Shown here piece by piece: positions 9,573-18,108 of a stretch of DNA of 64,000 bases. The notes beneath the pieces were generated by a model that saw nothing but the letters and a program-made list of their open reading frames with translations, searched no databases and was not told the DNA's origin. The position numbers and the translations under genes are program-made. This stretch comes from Parasphingorhabdus sp. SCSIO 66989. GTDB lineage: Bacteria > Pseudomonadota > Alphaproteobacteria > Sphingomonadales > Sphingomonadaceae. Position 1 is the first letter of the stretch, and every line of letters begins with the position of its first letter. Where the stretch lies: positions 719,501-783,500 of the forward strand of contig NZ_CP136594.1 of assembly GCF_032852305.1 (NCBI RefSeq), given 5' to 3'.

Positions 9573-10351
9573 CACAATTTCCTGTCAAACTGGTAGCGGA
9601 CGGATTTCCAGCTATCATAAAATTTTTCGGGCAATGTATCGAAAGGCTGGGCATCAAGCACGGCCTTTATCGCGCGCTCGCAATGGAGTGCCTTTTGCGG
9701 TCGGTTGCTGGCATTGACGCCGGACTGGTTGACACAGCGCGGCTTACCGGAAACGCGACCATCGCGGCCGAGCGACCATGATACGGTGGTCACCAGCTTT
9801 TCAACATCAGCGCCCGAGGGGGCGCGCCAGCGGGGTTTGAGCTTGCGGGTGATTTCGCGCTGTAGAGAGGCCGTCACCGCCGGGCCCGCCTGTGCTCCCG
9901 GGGCATTGCGGCTGCGGCTGAGCGATTCTTGGTCGGTCACGCCATCGAGAAAATCATTGCCCAATCGCGAGCCACGTTGCCTCCGGTCGGGGCGGCGGCG
10001 CTGGCTGCGGTCAACCGGCCTTGGTGGCGGTTTGGGGGCAGCGGCGAATTGGGTCTGCGTCGTTGGCTTGGTCACTTCGGGCGGCGGCACCTCATCCGGG
10101 GTTTCTTCCGCAAATTCATCGGGGGCAAAAGGTTCTATCTCGCCGACCTCCGGCGCCATGCTGGTGGCGGCTTCGACATTGGGTGTGGGCGAGGTATCCA
10201 CCAGCCCGACTTCATCGGCGAGCACCACGGCTACCGATTGCTGCGGGACGCTCAACCCAGCGCGCGAGGCAATGCCCAGCGACAGCACCGCCAGCAATAT
10301 GGCGTGACCGGTAACGGCAACGCCCAGTCCGATGGCTTCGGATTGCCTCAT
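9572..10351 (-). CDS. tolA: TolA-like TonB-family protein
   Basis: The product is about 259 residues from the ATG at 10351, just after the tolR stop. A single membrane segment (about 7-29, IGLGVAVTGHAILLAVLSLGIA) anchors it in the inner membrane. A Pro-rich, charged periplasmic stretch follows (EVPPPEVTKPTTQTQFAAAPKPPPRP). The C-terminal domain (LKPRWRAPSGADVEKLVTTVSWSLGRDGRVSG) matches the TolA/TonB C-terminal type. Position between tolR and tolB supports TolA. The periplasmic helical region is shorter than in E. coli TolA. Confidence 0.9.
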   Translation of the reverse strand: MRQSEAIGLGVAVTGHAILLAVLSLGIASRAGLSVPQQSVAVVLADEVGLVDTSPTPNVEAATSMAPEVGEIEPFAPDEFAEETPDEVPPPEVTKPTTQTQFAAAPKPPPRPVDRSQRRRPDRRQRGSRLGNDFLDGVTDQESLSRSRNAPGAQAGPAVTASLQREITRKLKPRWRAPSGADVEKLVTTVSWSLGRDGRVSGKPRCVNQSGVNASNRPQKALHCERAIKAVLDAQPFDTLPEKFYDSWKSVRYQFDRKL

Positions 10352-10361
10352 GACAGCGCCA

Positions 10362-10895
10362 TTATCTAGCGTCACCAGATGAACCACCTGTGACCAGATC
10401 AGGATCAATCGTGTCGATGTCTGCGGCTGGGCGTGACGGGCCGGAAGTTTCGCCACCGGCTTGTGTTACCAGCGAAATTGTGTTCAGACCTGCGCGATTC
10501 AGCTCGCCCAGTACCAGGGCAACGCTGCCATAATCGAGGGCCCTGTCGGCGCGTAATGTGATCTGGGGTGCCTCTTCGCCCCCATCGGCTCGGATCGCCT
10601 GCAAGGCGGCGGGGAGGTCGCCGGGGCTGACTTCATCGTCATTGATATAGATGGCATTATCGCTGGTGAGCGAGATCTGCACCGGCTCGCGTTCCTGCTC
10701 AATCGGGTTGGCGCGGCTTTCGGGCAGTTCAATCGGTACGCCCGCCACCAGAAGCGGCGCGGTGATCATGAAGATGATCAACAGCACCAGCATGACATCG
10801 ACAAAAGGCGTGACGTTGATCTCGGACATCGGCGCACGACCGCCGCGACCGCGCCGCCGTCCATTGCTTTGTCCGCCGCCCAGTTGCGCGCCCAT
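10362..10895 (-). CDS. tolR: Biopolymer transport protein TolR/ExbD
   Basis: The 177-residue inner-membrane protein has a Gly/Arg-rich cytoplasmic N-terminus. The membrane segment MSEINVTPFVDVMLVLLIIFMITAP carries the conserved Asp in FVD that conducts protons with TolQ. A periplasmic domain follows (ITLRADRALDYGSVALVLGELNRAGLNTISLVT). It is a subunit of the TolQR proton-driven motor that energises TolA. It lies 4 bp after tolQ and 10 bp before tolA, within one operon. A Ser/Gly/Asp tail of about 35 residues is somewhat longer than usual. Confidence 0.95.
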   Translation of the reverse strand: MGAQLGGGQSNGRRRGRGGRAPMSEINVTPFVDVMLVLLIIFMITAPLLVAGVPIELPESRANPIEQEREPVQISLTSDNAIYINDDEVSPGDLPAALQAIRADGGEEAPQITLRADRALDYGSVALVLGELNRAGLNTISLVTQAGGETSGPSRPAADIDTIDPDLVTGGSSGDAR

Positions 10896-10899
10896 AACT

Positions 10900-11598
10900 C
10901 TATGCGCCCTTTTCCAGCTCGCGGCTCAGCGTCGCATGAAAGCCATCGGCAAAGCGGAACAGCCGTGCTTCGAGCATATTCAGCTTATGCGAGAAGCGGT
11001 TATAGGCGATCACCGCCGGGATCGCGGCAAACAGGCCGATGGCCGTGGCAAACAAAGCCTCGGCAATGCCCGGCGCGACCACGGCAAGCGAGCTGTTCTG
11101 CTCGGCGGCAATGGCCGAGAAGCTGCGCATAATCCCCCAGACGGTGCCGAACAGCCCTACAAAGGGCGCGACACTGCCGACTGTGGCGAGAAAGTTCAGC
11201 CGTTCCGACATGCGGTCAATCTCTTCGGTAACGCTGGCATTCATCACCGTGGAAAGCCGCTGACGCGTCCCTTCGCGGTCGAGCTTGCCATTTGAGGTAG
11301 AACGCCGCCATTCGTCCACCCCGGCAGACAGCACCTTGGCGGCCGGGATATCATCGTCGCCGCGGGTCTTGTAAAAGGCATCAATATCGTCGGTCTTCCA
11401 GAAATCCGCCTCATATTTCTCGCTGTCACGCCGCGCACCGCGCAGCCGTCCGGCAACGCTGAAAATGATCGTCCAGGTCCAGATACTGGCCAGCGCCAGG
11501 CCGATCATCACCAGCTTAACGATGATATCCGCCTCCATGAACAGGGCGATGGGGGAGAGGGTGACGGTCTCGGTCGATAACCCCATTTGGTCGAGCAT
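10900..11598 (-). CDS. tolQ: Tol-Pal system protein TolQ
   Basis: The 232-residue MotA/TolQ/ExbB proton-channel subunit has three membrane segments: IIVKLVMIGLALASIWTWTIIF near the N-terminus, then LNFLATVGSVAPFVGLFGTVWGIM and EALFATAIGLFAAIPAVIAYN. The conserved channel motif GLFGTVWGIM and the last helix are typical. With TolR it forms the inner-membrane motor of the Tol system. The order ybgC-tolQ-tolR-tolA-tolB-pal is the standard proteobacterial one. Confidence 0.96.
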   Translation of the reverse strand: MLDQMGLSTETVTLSPIALFMEADIIVKLVMIGLALASIWTWTIIFSVAGRLRGARRDSEKYEADFWKTDDIDAFYKTRGDDDIPAAKVLSAGVDEWRRSTSNGKLDREGTRQRLSTVMNASVTEEIDRMSERLNFLATVGSVAPFVGLFGTVWGIMRSFSAIAAEQNSSLAVVAPGIAEALFATAIGLFAAIPAVIAYNRFSHKLNMLEARLFRFADGFHATLSRELEKGA

Positions 11599-11629
11599 AG
11601 GCTGGTTGGTTCCTTTGGTTTATCGCGTT

Positions 11630-12094
11630 TTATTCGCTGACAAGAACGGAGTTGAACGCCTCAACCCATTGTTTTGGCTGCCGTGTCGGGCGGCCCTTGG
11701 GGTTGAGGAAAGCGGCTTTGACGTCGGCGGTGAAGATCAAATCATCATCGCGCATGACTCGTTGCTGAATATGGCACCCGGCGGCGCGGATTTGCGTCGC
11801 GCGGCTGGCAATGATCAGCGCATCATCAAATTTTGCCGGCAGATGATAACGGATATCCATGCCCATAATCGCATAGGTGCCGATACCGGCCTCATGCGTC
11901 GCGCGCTGATCAATGCCGATAGCGCGCAGCATATCGGTGCGCGCGCGTTCGCAGAAGCGCAGATAATTGGCGTGATAGACGATCCCGGAGAAATCAGTGT
12001 CCTCATAATATATGCGCACCGCAAACCAGTGCGTCCGGTCAACAAAGCGCCCGGCAAAGGGGGCGAGGTCCGCAGGTGGTTTCGCTTCGGTCAT
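11630..12094 (-). CDS. ybgC: Tol-Pal-associated acyl-CoA thioesterase YbgC
   Basis: The 154-residue hotdog-fold thioesterase has the signature VRIYYEDTDFSGIVYHANYLRFCERARTDML; the Asp and His of EDTDFSGIVYH are the usual active-site pattern. It hydrolyses acyl-CoA or acyl-ACP thioesters in the cytoplasm, and in some bacteria is linked to phospholipid synthesis. It is first in the tol cluster, 31 bp upstream of tolQ. The ATG at 12094 is preferred over an in-frame GTG at 12118 because the family normally starts close to the catalytic strand; neither has a clear ribosome-binding site. Confidence 0.93.
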   Translation of the reverse strand: MTEAKPPADLAPFAGRFVDRTHWFAVRIYYEDTDFSGIVYHANYLRFCERARTDMLRAIGIDQRATHEAGIGTYAIMGMDIRYHLPAKFDDALIIASRATQIRAAGCHIQQRVMRDDDLIFTADVKAAFLNPKGRPTRQPKQWVEAFNSVLVSE

Positions 12095-12229
12095 GAACAG
12101 GCAGATAGGCGGAAACACAGCCCATGAAAAGCGGCATCTGGCGCGCCAGAGTCACTGATCGCAATCGTGACTCAACTGGTCGCAATGGGCTGTGCTTAGC
12201 CGCTCAAGGCAATTTCGTTCATATTGAAT

Positions 12230-12311
12230 CGTCATTGCGAGGAGCGAAGCGACGCGGCAATCCAGAGCAGAGCGAGATGCCCTGGATTGCTTCGCTTCGC
12301 TCGCAATGACG
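12230..12311. repeat. Palindromic intergenic repeat, family A copy 1
   Basis: An 82-bp imperfect inverted repeat runs from CGTCATTGCGAGGAGCGAAG to its near complement ending GCTCGCAATGACG. A near-identical copy lies at 41774-41855: the first 40 bases match exactly, the middle differs. It is a REP-type element. It occupies the 300-bp gap (12095-12395) between ybgC and the deiminase gene, in which I see no gene. Confidence 0.9.
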
Positions 12312-12395
12312 CTTTTGAGCATGATTGCAGTTCGGGAAAACGCGCCGCACAATGGTCAGCCCCGACGTTGGTAGCCAGACTAACCTTAAGATACC

Positions 12396-13523
12396 TCAAT
12401 CGCTCAAAGGCATTTGCTGGGTTGCGCAATGGATGCCGCCGCCGACCTCACCTATGGGGTCGACATTGAGCAGGACAATCTCGCGGTCAGGGTAAAGGTC
12501 GGCCAGGATTGATCGGGCCTCTGTATCGGCCTCGGCATCGCCAAATTGCGCTCCGATCAGCGCGCCGTTGCAGACATAATAATTGACATAAGAGGCGACA
12601 AAATCCTCTGCCTTGACCCGGATATCATAGGGTTGCGGGATGGCTACCATCTCCAGTTTACGGCCCTTGGCGTCTTTGGCGGCGGCGAGAATATCATAGG
12701 TCTCATAGGCAGAAGCTGCGAACGGATCATCCGTAATATCGGACTCATCGGGCAGTTGGATCAATATGGTGCCGGGCTCTGGGAAACGGGCCAGCGCGTC
12801 GATATGATAGTCGGTGATATCCTGATCATAGACACCTTCAGCCCAGATCAGCTTCTCCGCACCCACTGCTTCGAGGATCAGCGCGGCAATCTCATCTCGT
12901 GAGCCGCTATTGCGATTGGGGTTCACCCAGCTTGATTCATGCGCGATCACGGTGCCCTCGCCATCATGCTCCAGCCCGCCCGGCTCGCCGACAAGGCCAT
13001 TATTCAGCACCGGCAGGCCAAGCCGCTCGGCGACGCGCGCCGCCACGTTGCCGTCATGGCCATGCACCTGTTTGCCACCCCAGCCATTAAAGTTGAATTG
13101 GCGCACCGCCAGATCACCCGCATCATTGCGCACAAAACATGGGCCAGAGTCGCGACACCACAGATCATCGGTGGGGATGTCCCATATCTGCACCGCATCG
13201 CTCAACATCCGCCGCGCCGATGCTTTATGCTCGGCTGCCATCAGCATGGTCACCGGCTCAAAAGCGGCAATGCTGTTGGCGACATTGGCAATGCTCGCCT
13301 GCAGCATCTCGAGAAATACCGGATCGGGATGGACGCTGCGATTCACCGGCCATTGCATAAAGGTGCATTGATGCGGCTCGGATTCTTCTGGGAGGTAATA
13401 GCCTTTAGGATCAGCCATAGCGGCTTCTCCGGTGCAGGCAGTGAGAGCGGACACGGCGGCAAGCAGTGTCGCGCCGCCCAGCATCTGGCCCGCCTGCCTT
13501 CTGTTTAGCATGGGCGGGCGCAT
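12396..13523 (-). CDS. Agmatine deiminase / peptidyl-arginine deiminase family lipoprotein (exported)
   Basis: The 375-residue protein belongs to the PAD_porph/agmatine deiminase family. It carries WCRDSGPCFV, FNFNGWGGK, EPGGLEHDGEGTVIAHESSWVNPNRN, DYHIDALARF and the C-terminal catalytic motif GGGIHCATQQMP (Cys about 366). Family enzymes convert agmatine to N-carbamoylputrescine and ammonia. Unusually, the N-terminus (LNRRQAGQMLGGATLLAAVSALTAC) looks like a twin-arginine signal ending in a lipobox, so it is predicted to be an exported lipoprotein rather than cytosolic. It starts 6 bp after ruvB. A second ATG at 13511 is possible. Confidence 0.88.
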   Translation of the reverse strand: MRPPMLNRRQAGQMLGGATLLAAVSALTACTGEAAMADPKGYYLPEESEPHQCTFMQWPVNRSVHPDPVFLEMLQASIANVANSIAAFEPVTMLMAAEHKASARRMLSDAVQIWDIPTDDLWCRDSGPCFVRNDAGDLAVRQFNFNGWGGKQVHGHDGNVAARVAERLGLPVLNNGLVGEPGGLEHDGEGTVIAHESSWVNPNRNSGSRDEIAALILEAVGAEKLIWAEGVYDQDITDYHIDALARFPEPGTILIQLPDESDITDDPFAASAYETYDILAAAKDAKGRKLEMVAIPQPYDIRVKAEDFVASYVNYYVCNGALIGAQFGDAEADTEARSILADLYPDREIVLLNVDPIGEVGGGIHCATQQMPLSD

Positions 13524-13529
13524 CGCGGA

Positions 13530-14558
13530 TCACTCGGAGAAAAGATCGCCATCGACCGTTCCGGCTGGTGGCGTCAGGCCGAGATGCTTCCAGCCGCGAT
13601 CATTGAGCTGGCGGCCGCGTGCTGTGCGGGCGATCAGGCCGAGCTGGATCAGATAGGGCTCAATCACATCCTCAATGGTATCGCGCGGTTCGCTGAGGCC
13701 CGCTGCTAGCGTCTCGACGCCCACCGGGCCGCCCTTATAAATATCGGCGATCATGGTGAGATAGCGCCGGTCCATCGCATCAAGGCCGAGCGCATCGACC
13801 TCCAACCGGGTCAACGCCGCATCGGCGGTTTTGGCATCCACAGTTTCGGCGCCCGCGACATTGGCAAAATCGCGCACTCGGCGCAGCAATCGACCGGCAA
13901 CGCGCGGGGTACCGCGTGCGCGACGGGCCACTTCACGCGCGCCGTCCTCGGCGATAGCAAGGCCGAGCAGGCGGGCCGCCCGGGTAACGACGAGGAGCAG
14001 TTCCTCAACGGTATAGAAATTGAGCCGCACCGGGATCCCGAAACGATCACGCAGCGGCGTGGTCAACAGTCCCTGCCGCGTGGTCGCGCCGACAAGGGTA
14101 AAGGCGGGCAGATCAATCCGCACCGAGCGCGCCGATGGCCCCTCGCCGATAATGATATCGAGCGCGCGGTCCTCCATGGCGGGGTAGAGCACTTCTTCGA
14201 CTACCGGATTAAGGCGATGGATCTCGTCGATAAACAGCACGTCGCCTTCTTCGAGATTGGTCAGGAGCGCCGCCAGATCGCCCGCCTTGGCAATCACCGG
14301 GCCGGAAGTCGCACGAAAGCCGACGCCCATTTCCTTGGCGACAATCTGGGCGAGGGTGGTTTTGCCCAGCCCCGGTGGACCGAAAAACAGCACATGATCC
14401 AGCGCCTCACCGCGCGCTTTGGCGGCCTCGATAAACACCTGCAAATTCGCCCGCGCCGCCTCCTGCCCGATAAACTCGGACAGGCTTTTGGGGCGTAGGG
14501 CGGCGTCGGCATCTTCTGTGGCACGCTCGGCGGAGATCAGGCGGTCTTCAGCTTCCAT
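13530..14558 (-). CDS. ruvB: Holliday junction branch migration helicase RuvB
   Basis: The 342-residue AAA+ motor of RuvAB branch migration is complete: [12 protein letters not shown], Walker [12 protein letters not shown], Walker [10 protein letters not shown], sensor 1 GATTR, arginine finger region LRDRFGI and the C-terminal winged helix ([17 protein letters not shown]). It hexamerises on DNA either side of a RuvA-bound Holliday junction. The ATG at 14558 matches the usual N-terminus; a GTG three codons upstream is also open. It is separated from ruvA by a parDE toxin-antitoxin pair. Confidence 0.97.
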   Translation of the reverse strand: MEAEDRLISAERATEDADAALRPKSLSEFIGQEAARANLQVFIEAAKARGEALDHVLFFGPPGLGKTTLAQIVAKEMGVGFRATSGPVIAKAGDLAALLTNLEEGDVLFIDEIHRLNPVVEEVLYPAMEDRALDIIIGEGPSARSVRIDLPAFTLVGATTRQGLLTTPLRDRFGIPVRLNFYTVEELLLVVTRAARLLGLAIAEDGAREVARRARGTPRVAGRLLRRVRDFANVAGAETVDAKTADAALTRLEVDALGLDAMDRRYLTMIADIYKGGPVGVETLAAGLSEPRDTIEDVIEPYLIQLGLIARTARGRQLNDRGWKHLGLTPPAGTVDGDLFSE

Positions 14559-14623
14559 GGCCTTCACCTAGACAATATGGCCATGTGGTGAAAGCGGGAA
14601 TTGGGTCGGGAATGTCCGCAAGG

Positions 14624-14920
14624 CTAATTAGCAAACTGCCGCTTAGCATCCATGGCGTCATGGAGTATGCGCAGTATCAACACCTGCTCAGCCTCAATGC
14701 GATAAAAGATGCGGTGGCGGCGATGGGTTAGACAGCGCATGTTTTTGCCCAGTTCTGTCGCGGGTTGACCGGATCGGGGATAGTCCTGCAATTGAGCAAA
14801 TGCTTCCTTAAATCCGTGCATATAGCTTTGCGCAGCATCTTCGCCGAATTGCTCTATGCTGTAATCGTCGATTTCGTCCAAATCCGCTATGGCGGCGTTC
14901 GCGAATTCAACCAAGGCCAT
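14624..14920 (-). CDS. parE: ParE/RelE family toxin
   Basis: The 98-residue type II toxin has the ParE pattern: ALVEFANAAIADLDEIDDYSIEQFGEDAAQSY helices, then YPRSGQPATELGKNMRCLTHRRHRIFYRIEAEQVLILRILH. ParE proteins poison DNA gyrase, while RelE relatives cut mRNA; the PRSG and FYR-x(7)-I-L-R-I-L-H pattern favours ParE. It overlaps the antitoxin gene by 14 bp, which implies coupled translation. The pair sits between ruvA and ruvB, an unusual location. Confidence 0.9.
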   Translation of the reverse strand: MALVEFANAAIADLDEIDDYSIEQFGEDAAQSYMHGFKEAFAQLQDYPRSGQPATELGKNMRCLTHRRHRIFYRIEAEQVLILRILHDAMDAKRQFAN

Positions 14921-15164
14921 GGCGCTGTTTCCGCCGCGCTATCACATTCTCGATGACCGTTTCGGGCGTTTCATCGCTTACCCCCGAATCCAGCCCAATC
15001 TGAATCTGCTCGCGCAGCCATTCAGTTTCGGCATTGATGCTGTCCTGATCGCGGCGGATGATATCGCGGATATAGTCGCTGGCCGAGGCATAACGGCCTT
15101 CGGCAACACGGCTGTCAATCCACTCTTTCAGGGCGGGCGGGATGGAGACGTTTAGCTGAGTCAT
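14907..15164 (-). CDS. parD: ParD/CopG family antitoxin
   Basis: The 85-residue product has an N-terminal ribbon-helix-helix (TQLNVSIPPALKEWIDSRVAEGRYASASDYIRDIIRRD) and a charged C-terminal tail that would bind and neutralise the downstream ParE toxin. ParD proteins also repress their own promoter. It lies 53 bp after the ruvA stop. The start is weakly supported by a ribosome-binding site, but a promoter-like TATAAT and a short inverted repeat lie just upstream. Confidence 0.9.
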   Translation of the reverse strand: MTQLNVSIPPALKEWIDSRVAEGRYASASDYIRDIIRRDQDSINAETEWLREQIQIGLDSGVSDETPETVIENVIARRKQRHGLG

Positions 15165-15171
15165 AGGTTTA

Positions 15172-15187
15172 CTATAGAGAATTATAG
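15172..15187 (-). promoter_or_regulatory. Probable parDE promoter/operator
   Basis: In the AT-rich ruvA-parD gap, the minus strand reads TATAAT (15186-15181). A short inverted repeat, CTATA (15172-15176) and TATAG (15183-15187), overlaps it. ParD-type antitoxins usually bind such repeats over their own -10 box. No good -35 box is visible and the distance to the ATG is short, so this is tentative. Confidence 0.4.
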
Positions 15188-15217
15188 GAAATTGTCGAAT
15201 AAATATAGAACTTACGG

Positions 15218-15817
15218 TTAGCGTCCGACCTTTTTCAGCGCCAGCTTTACCAGGCCATCCAGATCGCTCGCATCGCCCAATTCCGCCTCTGCTGCGGCAA
15301 CGGCGCGGGTGGCTTCGACCGGCTTGAAGCCGAGATTGGTAAGAGCCGAGACCGCATCGGCGCTGGCACTGCCTGCGGGAGCGGTGCCGACTGCACCCGT
15401 GCTGCCCAGATCAACGCCACCCATCTTGTCTTTCAGTTCATTGACGATGCGCTTGGCGAGTTTCGGGCCAACGCCCTGCGCGCGCGTCACCTGGGTCACA
15501 TCGCCCTGGGCAATGGCGGTGCCCAGCTCTTCCGGAGTTAGCGCTGTCTGGATCGCCAGCGCGACCTTGCCGCCGACGCCCTGAACGCTGATCAACAGCC
15601 GAAAACCATCGCGCTCGGCGGCGCTGGCAAAGCCGATCAGCCGCATATCATTTTCGCTGACCTGCATTTCGGTGTGTACGGTAATGCTGTCACCACGCGC
15701 GCCCAGATTGGAGAGGGTGCGGGCTGAAGCATGGACCAGATAGCCGACGCCCTGTACGTCGATTATCGCGGTGTCGCTGTCGACATCGTCAAGTTTTCCG
15801 GTGAGTTTGGCGATCAT
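15218..15817 (-). CDS. ruvA: Holliday junction branch migration protein RuvA
   Basis: The 199-residue protein binds Holliday junctions as a tetramer and recruits RuvB. It shows the N-terminal OB fold (MIAKLTGKLDDVDSDTAIIDVQGVGYLVHA), tandem helix-hairpin-helix motifs (LISVQGVGGKVALAIQ, ARAQGVGPKLAKRIVNELKDK), a Gly/Ala linker and the C-terminal three-helix domain (SALTNLGFKPVEATRAV). The frame is open 53 codons further upstream, but that extension is translated repeat DNA, so the ATG at 15817 is chosen. About 240 bp of repeat sequence separates it from ruvC. Confidence 0.96.
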   Translation of the reverse strand: MIAKLTGKLDDVDSDTAIIDVQGVGYLVHASARTLSNLGARGDSITVHTEMQVSENDMRLIGFASAAERDGFRLLISVQGVGGKVALAIQTALTPEELGTAIAQGDVTQVTRAQGVGPKLAKRIVNELKDKMGGVDLGSTGAVGTAPAGSASADAVSALTNLGFKPVEATRAVAAAEAELGDASDLDGLVKLALKKVGR

Positions 15818-15830
15818 CTTGCCGCTATAG

Positions 15831-15850
15831 CCGTTCGTGTCGAGCGAAGT
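15831..15850. repeat. Half copy of the CCGTTCG palindromic repeat
   Basis: These 20 bases are identical to 16531-16550, the left half of the palindrome between ruvC and yebC. The second half is absent; the CCTCCCC element starts exactly where the copy stops, suggesting that one repeat inserted into or recombined with the other. Confidence 0.75.
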
Positions 15851-16060
15851 AAATCCTCCCCGGGACGGGGAGGGGGACCATCTAAAGGATGGTGGAGGGG
15901 CACACTCGTCATGTTCAAGGTTGTGATAATATGCACGATTTCCATTCAGCACGTCTAGAAAACTGAAGACTATCAAGACAGAGTATTATGTTGCCTGTGC
16001 CCCTCCACCAGCTTTCGCCAAGGCTACAGCTGGTTCCCCTCCCCCAAAGGGGAGGATTTA
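15850..16060. repeat. CCTCCCC-type palindromic element, copy 1 (ruvC-ruvA gap)
   Basis: The ends are inverted repeats: TAAATCCTCCCC (15850-15861) and its complement (16049-16060). A second pair of inverted motifs, GGTGGAGGGGCAC and GTGCCCCTCCACC, lies inward. About 75 bp of unrelated sequence fills the centre. The right end supplies the TAA stop codon of ruvC. A related element lies at 38988-39123. Confidence 0.88.
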
Positions 16061-16522
16061 TCGATGATGCGCATGGGTAATCGCCACTGCCAATGCATCG
16101 GCGGCATCGGGGCCGCTGAGGGTCGCGCCGGGAAGCAACACTTTCAGCATCGCCTGTATCTGCGCCTTGTCCGCGCCGCCGGTGCCAACCACCGATTTCT
16201 TCACCAGCCGCGCTGCATATTCCGCCACCGGCACCCCGGCCCGCGCCGCGCCGAGTAAGACCACGCCACGGGCTTGGCCCAGTTTCAATGTCGATTGCGG
16301 GTTTTTGTTAACGAACACTTCTTCCACCGCCGCTGCATCGGGGCGGTGTTCGAGGATGAGGTCCTGTAAAGCACTGTCCAGATCGAGCAGTCGCGATGCC
16401 AAGGGCGCTTTGGCATTGGTCTTTATCTGGCCATTGGCGATATGCGCCAGCCGATTGCCATCTGCCTGAATCAGGCCCCAGCCGGTGGTGCCGAGACCGG
16501 GATCAAGGCCGAGGATGATCAT
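16058..16522 (-). CDS. ruvC: Crossover junction endodeoxyribonuclease RuvC
   Basis: The 154-residue Holliday junction resolvase is recognised by [18 protein letters not shown] (first catalytic Asp), [22 protein letters not shown] (catalytic Glu) and [17 protein letters not shown] (C-terminal catalytic Asp pair). It cuts four-way junctions symmetrically together with RuvAB. The ATG at 16522 is chosen; the frame runs 12 codons further into repeat DNA. At about 154 residues it is slightly short compared with typical RuvC, because the stop codon falls in the flanking palindromic repeat. All catalytic motifs are present. Confidence 0.95.
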   Translation of the reverse strand: MIILGLDPGLGTTGWGLIQADGNRLAHIANGQIKTNAKAPLASRLLDLDSALQDLILEHRPDAAAVEEVFVNKNPQSTLKLGQARGVVLLGAARAGVPVAEYAARLVKKSVVGTGGADKAQIQAMLKVLLPGATLSGPDAADALAVAITHAHHR

Positions 16523-16530
16523 GATGTCTT

Positions 16531-16604
16531 CCGTTCGTGTCGAGCGAAGTCGAGACACAGCTCTCTGTTCGCAATGGCCTCTCGACTACGCTGGAGGCGA
16601 ACGG
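16531..16604. repeat. Palindromic intergenic repeat (CCGTTCG family)
   Basis: A 74-bp imperfect inverted repeat begins CCGTTCGTGTCGAGCGAAGT and ends CTGGAGGCGAACGG, forming one long hairpin. It lies in the 94-bp gap between yebC and ruvC. Its first 20 bases recur at 15831-15850. Confidence 0.85.
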
Positions 16605-16616
16605 CTGTTGGCACCG

Positions 16617-17363
16617 TTAGGCCCCCAATTTCTCCATCACCTCGTCGGAAACATCATAATTGCCCCAGACGGTCTGCACATCGTCATCATCATCGAGAAT
16701 GTCGATCAATTTCAGCAGTGTCTGCGCTTCGCTTTCGCCCACTTCTACCCTCGTGTGCGGACGCCAGGCCAGTTTCACGCTTTCCGCCTCGCCCAGTGCC
16801 TTTTCCAGCGCGCCGGCGACTTCGTGCAGATCATCCATGCTGGTCCAGATGTCATGGCCATCTTCGGACGATTCAATATCTTCCGCGCCCGCTTCCATCG
16901 CAGCTTCGAGAACCTTTTCCTCATCGCCGGCACTGCCGGGATAGGAGATCAGGCCGAGCCGATCAAAGCCATGCGCGACCGAGCCGGCCGAGCCCATATT
17001 GCCGCCATTTTTCGAGAAGGCGGTGCGCACGCTGGTGACGGTGCGGTTGCGATTGTCAGTGAGTGCCTCAACGATCAGCGACACGCCGCCCGGGCCAAAG
17101 CCCTCATAGCGGATTTCCTCATAATCATCGCCTTCGCCAGCGGTGGCCTTGTCGATGGCGCGCTGGATATTGTCCTTGGGCATGGACTGCGATTTGGCAT
17201 TGTTCACTGCCAGCCGCAGACGCGGGTTCATATCCGGATCGGGCATGCCCATCTTCGCCGCCACGGTAATCTCGCGGCTGAGCTTGGAAAACATAGCCGA
17301 GCGCTTCTTGTCCTGCGCGCCCTTGCGATGCATGATATTTTTGAATTTGGAATGGCCTGCCAT
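16617..17363 (-). CDS. yebC: YebC/PmpR family DNA-binding regulatory protein
   Basis: The 248-residue TACO1/YebC-family protein has the conserved N-terminus [32 protein letters not shown] and the acidic motif [23 protein letters not shown]. Family members have been described as transcription regulators and as translation factors that help ribosomes pass difficult sequences. It is commonly found next to ruvC, as here, and is probably the first gene of the ruv transcription unit. Confidence 0.95.
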   Translation of the reverse strand: MAGHSKFKNIMHRKGAQDKKRSAMFSKLSREITVAAKMGMPDPDMNPRLRLAVNNAKSQSMPKDNIQRAIDKATAGEGDDYEEIRYEGFGPGGVSLIVEALTDNRNRTVTSVRTAFSKNGGNMGSAGSVAHGFDRLGLISYPGSAGDEEKVLEAAMEAGAEDIESSEDGHDIWTSMDDLHEVAGALEKALGEAESVKLAWRPHTRVEVGESEAQTLLKLIDILDDDDDVQTVWGNYDVSDEVMEKLGA

Positions 17364-17449
17364 TTTAGTCTTTTCGCTTCAATATTTCAGATATCAGAAT
17401 GGAACCGCGCAATAGCGGCAAAATTGCGGTGCTGCAATCACTCGACGGG

Positions 17450-17788
17450 TTATAGCCGCTCCGCCGTCACCGCCGTACCGGTCGCCGAGACCATCAGCAT
17501 AGAGCCGTTCTGGCCGACCACCTCATAATCGAGATCAATGCCGACAACCGCATTGGCGCCCATATCGGCAGCGCGCTCCTGAATTTCGGCCATGGCTTCA
17601 GCGCGTGCGCGTTCAAGGACATTTTCATAAGAGCCCGAGCGCCCGCCCACCATATCGCGGATATTGGCAAACAGATCGCGGAACAGATTGGCCCCGACAA
17701 TCACCTCGCCGGTGACGACGTTGAGGTATTCGGTGATGCGATAACCTTCCAGCGAAGGCGTAGTGCTGATCAGCAGCTTTTTATACAT
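17450..17788 (-). CDS. YbjQ/UPF0145 family protein
   Basis: The 112-residue protein begins [55 protein letters not shown] and ends in a strand pattern ([30 protein letters not shown]) typical of the pentameric YbjQ fold. The ATG at 17788 has a GGAGG site; 21 further upstream codons are open but unconvincing. Its molecular function is unknown; in E. coli, ybjQ is a heavy-metal-linked gene of uncertain role. Confidence 0.9.
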   Translation of the reverse strand: MYKKLLISTTPSLEGYRITEYLNVVTGEVIVGANLFRDLFANIRDMVGGRSGSYENVLERARAEAMAEIQERAADMGANAVVGIDLDYEVVGQNGSMLMVSATGTAVTAERL

Positions 17789-17865
17789 GGCCTTTCCTCC
17801 CTCTTCGATTGCCCCGCAACCATAGCAAAGCGGCTCGCTTGCGGCCATCATTGTAAGGGTTCAAA

Positions 17866-18108
17866 CTACTCCAGACCCAGCGCAGATTTATAGGTGTCGA
17901 GCACGGCTTCCATTTCCTGCCGGTCATGCGTTTCCATTTTGCGCAGACGCACGATCTGGCGCATGATTTTGGGGTCATAGCCCTGCGATTTAGCTTCGGC
18001 ATAAACATCGCGAATATCATCGGCGATGCCCTTTTTCTCTTCCTCAAGCCGCTCAACCCGCTCAATAAACAGGCGCAACTGGTCCGCGGCGACATTGCCT
18101 TCGCTCAT
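17866..18108 (-). CDS. gapR: GapR-family nucleoid-associated protein (DUF2312)
   Basis: The 80-residue, almost wholly helical protein ([52 protein letters not shown]) matches DUF2312. The Caulobacter member, GapR, encircles overtwisted DNA ahead of replication and transcription and stimulates gyrase and topoisomerase IV. The length is complete and an AGGAG site precedes the ATG. Such genes are conserved across alphaproteobacteria. Confidence 0.93.
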   Translation of the reverse strand: MSEGNVAADQLRLFIERVERLEEEKKGIADDIRDVYAEAKSQGYDPKIMRQIVRLRKMETHDRQEMEAVLDTYKSALGLE

